Positions 58,222 to 64,000 of a DNA stretch of 64,000 nt are shown here, in pieces. The stretch lies in NCBI GenBank assembly GCA_026545765.1, contig CM048841.1, positions 26,509,397 through 26,573,396 of the forward strand, in the 5' to 3' direction. This DNA comes from Plantago major (taxonomy: Eukaryota; Streptophyta; Magnoliopsida; Lamiales; Plantaginaceae). The translations under genes were made by a program, and so were the position numbers. Numbering within the stretch: the stretch's first letter is position 1; the number at the start of each line of letters is the position of its first letter. The notes beneath the pieces are model-generated. The model searched no databases. It was not told the origin of the DNA and saw only the letters and a program-made list of their open reading frames with translations.

Positions 58222-58539
58222 TTACAAATTATAGAACTAATGTGCTAGGAAAGAAAAGAAGAACAATAAGAAAGGAGAGAGTAGAGTAGAAGAGTATCTC
58301 ATTTATTTTATCAAATGATTCGAGTGTACACAACATACATCATGAGCCACTATTTATATACGCTACAAGTAGGAGGAGATTTAATATCATCATAAAGTAT
58401 CCAAAGTAGTGGAGTGATTGGTGTTGTAAATACAAGAGTTACAAGATGATATAAATGGTGCACTTTAATTTATAATCCATCATGGATATGGAGAAGTGGG
58501 GAGGTGAATGGACATTCATCAAGTATCATATGCATATTA

Positions 58540-58796
58540 CTTCCTCCGTCCCGGAACAAGTTTTCCACTTTGATTTTTTGCGGTCAAACTTTTTCAACTT
58601 TGACTACGAATTAATCTTAAACCGCAAATGTAAAATGTTCAATTTTTTTATATAATGAAAATTTAGCCCCTAAAGTTTCATTATATTAAAAAATTGAACT
58701 TTTTACATTTGTGGTTTAAGATTAATTTGTGGTCAAAGTTGGAAAAGTTTGACCGCAAAAAGTCAAAGTGGGAAACTTGTTACGGGACGGAGGAAG
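58540..58796. mobile_element. Stowaway-type MITE, near-perfect hairpin
   Basis: 257 bp with termini cttcctccgtcccgg / cgggacggaggaag, flanked by TA (58,538-58,539 and 58,797-58,798). The arms pair over almost the full length (tgcggtcaaactttttcaac with its complement). Same family as 1,467-2,420. Confidence 0.93.
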
Positions 58797-60836
58797 TATT
58801 ACATAACACTCCCCTTGAATGTCCATTGACTTGAGAATGTGCCTCGTTAAAACCTTACAAGCAAAAACTGAGTGGGAAAAAGTCTAGTGAAGGAAAAAGA
58901 GTACATCATCCTTATTAAAAGAAAATACGCTTTGGTAATGGTGCCTCGTTAAAAACCTGGCTAAGAAAAACCCAGTGGGAAAAAACTTAGTGAAGGAAAA
59001 GAGTGCAGTGCGTATTTGCTCCCCCTCATGAGTGCATCATCTCATTTATATCTATCATATTCATATTGTATTCTGGACAATATGTTGATCGACAGTATCA
59101 ACATTATATGTTGAACGTAAACTGCTTCATTGCAAACTTCATCCATCATGTATTTGAATTATCTTCAATGTGCAACGAATGTCCTCCATATATTGTTGAT
59201 CACATAAGTCCTCGAGTGTTTCTGCATGGTTAGAATAAGAACACAAAAAAAATTATCGATATATACGTTTATCTTCATGAGAAAAACGTCTCGAGCACTT
59301 GAAGAATTAAATTTATTCAAACTATATTTTATGTTTTCTTCAAATATGATATGTGATCACTTTGAAAACTTTGCAAAAGATCTTGTCACAAGGAAATGAG
59401 TTCTAAATCTCCATCATAGTTGTAAATGTAAATATAACTATCAAGTTATATAACCTTGTCTTTACAAAATATGTCACAATCATGGATATATGGAGATAAC
59501 CATATACACACTTATAATGTTGCCTCGTTAAAAACCTTGCTAGGAAAAATTCAATGGGATAAAAAAACCTAGTCGAATGGAAAAAGGGTGCAACAATTGC
59601 TCATGGAATGCGCAAACGTACTCATTGCTTTGCAATCATAATCTCCATTTACATGACAAAATACATACCTTCTTCAGGAGGTATAGTAAGGAATAATAAA
59701 ATTCATTCTAACTCAATGGTTAGAAATTTGAATTCTTATTTACATATGCTCTCGATTAAGGTACTTCTGGACCATGTCAATCTCAGGGTTAACAAGAGTA
59801 ATCGTTGTAAATATTCATTTGAGCTATCATTGATGTAACAAATACTACTTTTCATGAGTATTGAGAATTTTATCTCATACTTCAATAGTTCACTGCGGTG
59901 AATATCAATTTGTATTTTATCAACGTGAAGCTGATTATGACATTAGTATAGAGGTTTCACATATGAAACATTAGTTCCTCAAGAACCTTTTTCTCATTCT
60001 ATCCATGTTTGTTAACATATCCATGTTTGCTAACATGGTACTTTTAGTCTCCTTTTGGGACTAAGTGTCGGAGATGATATCTCCTCTCATTGAACTTTCT
60101 CAAATCATATGACTTGTAAGGCAAGCTAGTCATTATTCATGTGCACAACCCGAGGGTTGTGTATGAGTGGTAACATTTAAGATAAATATAAATATGTGAG
60201 AATGCAACATCATGGCTAAGTATACTAGGGGAAACTAAATAATGTAAACTATGCAAGAATAAACATATTATGATGCAATATTTAGTATCTAAATGTACAT
60301 GAAATTTGACTCGATAATGCAACGGCACCGTACGTATTTCAAATTCGTTAATCAAAAGGAATTCTGGTCCATGAGCTCATTTTATGTCATCATCATGATG
60401 TCATCGAACGGACTTGCATGTAAGATCCCCATTTACATGTCCAATAATTTATGTCCATCGATTTTGCATATGCTTATAAATTTCTCGGTTCCATGTATAC
60501 CGGTATATCAAATCTCTTTCTTAGATTTTTCTTTTCAAGTCAGTACTGATAATTGATTTCTGAATATTCTTGTAGGTACCATTTCATTTCATATAGGCCA
60601 TCTATTATAATTCAGAAATTTATGCCTTTTATGGCATACATTATTACTCTTCAGGAGTTCCAACTGCCTTATCCTGCCATTTGCTTGTATTGTACTTAGC
60701 ACTAGAACCGTATTTCACTGAGGTGAATGAATCATTAGTACAATAGGCAAGATATCTCAATGTCCAACACATGCCATTCTATAACCGTTATGTAACTCTG
60801 TACGCCTCAAAATAGGGTCATAGCGGGTTAACATTC
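58797..60836. mobile_element. Unclassified retroelement-like region
   Basis: Carries three copies of a 'tgcctcgttaaaaacc' + 'aaaaaacccagtgggaaaaa' + 'gaaggaaaaagagtgca' block near 58,838, 58,944 and 59,518. This is a block I associate with non-coding parts of plant retroelements. No domain is encoded. A solo LTR interrupts the region at 60,837, and similar sequence resumes at 62,316. Confidence 0.4.
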
Positions 60837-62315
60837 TGTCACGCCCCAAAACCAAAATACTTTGGCGCGACCGGCCGTCTATCGTGAGATGGGCTCACGC
60901 CAAGACGAAGCCTCAATTTAATTGTAAAACAGTTTGAAAAGGTAATTCAGAGCATCTAAACACAAAATACAAATACAATTCTACAACACTCAAACTTAGT
61001 ACAACCTTTAGAAATTACAAGACTTACACTAACTATACTAGCTGCTCTAACCCGACTTGCCTCTACTAGCAACCTCCACGAAACCAGACCACTGAAAAAA
61101 AAAGGTGTAAGGGTGAATCTCCTGGCACTTTTACCGGATCAAGCAGAGTAGTAAAACATACTTATATATACAATCCATATCCATACACATAACCAGAAAG
61201 AAAACAGTTCATGGAGTCATTATACAGAACAGTCGTATCAAAATATTTAGCTCAACAGAAATCACACTATGGCCACTAGTATAAGTCCGGTGGCACAGAG
61301 GTCGGCACAGAACAAAACATAACAGAAAGTTCCCCGCTAAAGGAACACAGACAGAAAGCCAGACGTAATCACCGTCAAAGACGGGCCCAGAATTCATAGG
61401 TAAAACTGTGAGCTCAAAACATATTTTATCTCCATGTATCAAAAACATAATTTTACACACATCACATGCATCACAAAAATATTATTTTGGGAATTCACAT
61501 ACTTGATCCTCTTTGAATAGAATATTATATAAAGTCCCATAACATGATATAATAATCATAAGTTATTTGTCAATCGCAAAAATATACATATACATTTTAT
61601 ATACGGAAAATAGGAGCAAAAGTGTCAGAAAATCCCCCTTACCTTAAGATCGACTCGAAACAAGCTTAACCTAACTAGACCACCAAAGCTCTACTAACTT
61701 GCACCTCGAATCCTCCGAAAATCACCACTATAATGTAAGAACCCAAATACAGATTACTAGCACCGCACTGCCGCAATGATAAACTCAAAACCTGCCCCAA
61801 AAGCAACTAACGATGGAATCATATACAGGATCAATGGAAAAAACCTTGAAAGCTTGAAAGGAAATCATTGAAATCGACACTGAAAATTGAGAATAGGGGT
61901 CAATAATTCATTATCAAAGCAAGAAGGTGAGGAAGCGGTCCAGAATCGAGAATAGAACCAATAACGAAGTAATTAATTTGCTTCCCAAAATCGACAAGAC
62001 AAAGCAGACTATTTTTTTTCTCAAAATATAAGTACGTGAGAGCGTGCATGGATTCATGCAACAATTAACAAGATTTCAAAAGCAAGACAATGAAAATCAA
62101 GCTCACCAAATTTGGTTCTGTTCTGAGAGAAAGGAATTTTGTTTAGATAACTTGTGAATTGGTAGGGTTTCGAAAACATATAATAGTACTGTATATGGGC
62201 TCGGGCTAAGAATATAAGGATTAGTTTTAAAAATAAAAAGAAGGCTAGGCCCAATCCACTATAAAATAAAATTAAACTATAAAATCAAATTAAATTAAAA
62301 GTACGGGATCTTACA
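60837..62315. mobile_element. Solo LTR, 1.5 kb
   Basis: Begins TGTCACGCCCCAAAACC and ends GGGATCTTACA, with perfect 5-bp target copies CATTC (60,832-60,836 and 62,316-62,320). No internal region. The TGTCACGCCCC start is common in Ty3/gypsy LTRs. Confidence 0.88.
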
Positions 62316-63450
62316 CATTCAAATCATAGAATTTCAAGTTTGAACATATCTTGATATAGTAACATGGAGCTGGAGAGTAAATCTTTAGTTCAAGTTTGAA
62401 CTTTCAAATATATGTGGAGATCAATTCACTCTATGAATTTATTTTTACCAACTTACTCATGTTCTTCCTCCCCTAAGCTGGGAAAAACGAGGGCTCATGA
62501 TATTATAATGTCCAGCTTAGAAATTGATATACGCAAACAACTTTTGTATGTTTCAAGCATTAGTTCTCTACGGACAACAATATAATAGGGAGTCAATATA
62601 TATGCACAGTTGGATTTTCTTGTGCTGAAAATAAAATAGCCCTCAAATTGGAGATCAGACTTGTGGGTTTCTGGCTACTTATATATCAATCATTGTCAAC
62701 TTTAAAAGTGTGACTTTTGCTCATTTTAAGATCTCCATTTCCATGCTTAATCTCAGTGTTTTGTCTTGCTCTAATAATAATTACAACACGAAATAGCTTT
62801 CAGCACATAATCATATGGAAACTTCAGGTTTCACAACAACGGTTAAGTCATACACGGTTGGTCTAATTTGTCACATCAAATTTGCATATGTCAATATACG
62901 TATATATATTATCACTTTTGACATGTATACAAAAGTATTTTTTAAAACTAACTAGAATTATGTGAAGAAAAGACATAAATCTTTGTCTTTTTCTATTTGG
63001 CAAGACTTATAAGTACTCATTCAACGAGTAAGTCTAATATGTGCTCTTCTGGGGCACAAAGTTTGCTTGTAAACATGCATTATAATATGCCTGCTAAACA
63101 TATTGCTTATAATATGTATACTTGTCACGAGCAATAGTTATATGCGTACAAAATTTTTCATTTCTGTTTTTAGAAGTCTTTGTTGTGGGAATTGTTACAC
63201 CTACTTAGCCCCAACACTCCATTCGGAGAGTATAAAGGGCATGTCAGGTTTCCACCCAAACGCTCGGACAACAGAATTTAGCATATTATATAAAACCTTT
63301 TTGAGAATAAAATGCTTAATTCTCATTCTCCCAACTTCAAGTTGGTGAGGTATATTTGATCACTCATATATTTCTCTCAACTTGTGGTTGATGAGTTCTA
63401 TTTTATGCTTGCTTCTGGTGAAGCTTTGATACATGTATAAACAAGCAAAA
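62316..63450. other. Continuation of the unclassified repeat region
   Basis: AT-rich sequence, no gene. It includes a short palindrome around 'cccaacttcaagttggtg' (63,329-63,346). Probably the right part of the region split by the solo LTR. Confidence 0.35.
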
Positions 63451-63489
63451 TGTTTACATGCGATTGAAAAAAAAAACAGACAAGAGAGA

Positions 63490-64000
63490 ATGGTGAGAGA
63501 GAGAAACCCTAGAGCCTACCACCCTAGGAACCCGGCCGCTCACCGGCCACCATATTCTTCCCTCCATAGCCATAAGCCTACCCTTTTTCAGCCCGTAGCC
63601 GTAGAACTTTGTAGGGGACCTGTGAGTACCATTTCTGGGAGAATCACGTTTCCATCAAAAGGCAGAGAAAGAGTGTGGCAGAAGAAATGGAAAGAAAAAT
63701 TGAGAAAGGTTTCTCAAACTCTATATGTGGCAAATTTCCCGGCAGACTGGGGAGCGGCTTTGGAGAATTCGGAACTGTGTTAGACGTTTTCATGCCAGAG
63801 AAAAAGAACAGAAGTGGAAAAAGATTTGTCTTTGTGAGATATGATAAGGCAGAGAATGTGGATAGAATATTAGCAGAGCTGAATGATTATTGGATAGGAG
63901 ATTTTAAGATGGTGGCAAACTTTGCAAGGTTTGAAAGAGATAATGGAATCAATGATCGTGAACCAGTGAGTAAAAAAGTTTGGAGAATCCCATCGGCGCA
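63490..64000 (+). pseudogene. LINE ORF1-like RRM protein, partial and shifted
   Basis: Starts at the ATG at 63,490 (MVRERNPRAYHPRNPAAHRP) and reaches an RRM first strand (TLYVANFPADWG). A frameshift near 63,750 follows; the next frame carries FGTVLDVFMPEKKNRSGKRF, then VFVRYDKAENVDRILAEL. The run continues to the window edge. RRM-type ORF1 proteins of this kind precede the endonuclease-RT ORF in plant L1-type LINEs and bind element RNA. The 3' part is outside the window. Confidence 0.75.

Overview
This is nuclear DNA of a flowering plant, most likely an asterid-type eudicot. The evidence is split genes with GT-AG introns, AT-rich intergenic DNA, plant-specific gene families (LRR-RLK, RTNLB reticulon, type-2 lipid-transfer protein, FAR1-type proteins) and a very high transposable-element load. 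The species cannot be fixed from the sequence.

Only four host genes look intact or nearly so: (1) a ZAR1-like LRR receptor kinase on the minus strand (3.0-5.4 kb); (2) a 12-exon gene on the plus strand (36.8-41.6 kb) joining a CinA-like domain to an NMNAT-like nucleotidylyltransferase; (3) an RTNLB reticulon on the minus strand (42.3-43.3 kb) whose last intron or exon is not clean; (4) a type-2 lipid-transfer protein on the plus strand (57.1-57.4 kb). From memory, the Arabidopsis counterparts of the first three (At2g01210, At2g01220, At2g01240) are neighbours. The window therefore appears to be a conserved gene block pulled apart by about 31 kb of inserted DNA between genes 1 and 2. A degenerate CHX-type cation/proton antiporter pseudogene lies at 11.0-14.0 kb.

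The rest is a layered transposon landscape. A 15.5-kb Sirevirus-type Ty1/copia element (15,551-31,061) has near-identical 1.7-kb LTRs, an ACTTA target duplication, a broken gag-pol, an envelope-like 3' region, and a piece of chloroplast rps4 inserted in its pol. Five Mutator-like (MULE) elements have 9-bp target duplications or close to it. One carries a decayed FAR1/MURA transposase and ends about 240 bp upstream of the CinA-NMNAT start codon. Two solo LTRs have perfect 5-bp target duplications. Several TA-flanked Stowaway MITEs are present, two of them interrupted by MULEs, and one of those also by a SINE with its own target duplication. Other relics include LINE pieces, one at the right edge with an RRM-type ORF1 that runs off the window.

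No CRISPR array, operon or bacterial-type system is present. The unusual content is the insertion history, which can be ordered from target duplications, together with the CinA-NMNAT fusion gene, the plastid fragment inside a retrotransposon and the MULE placed in a gene promoter.
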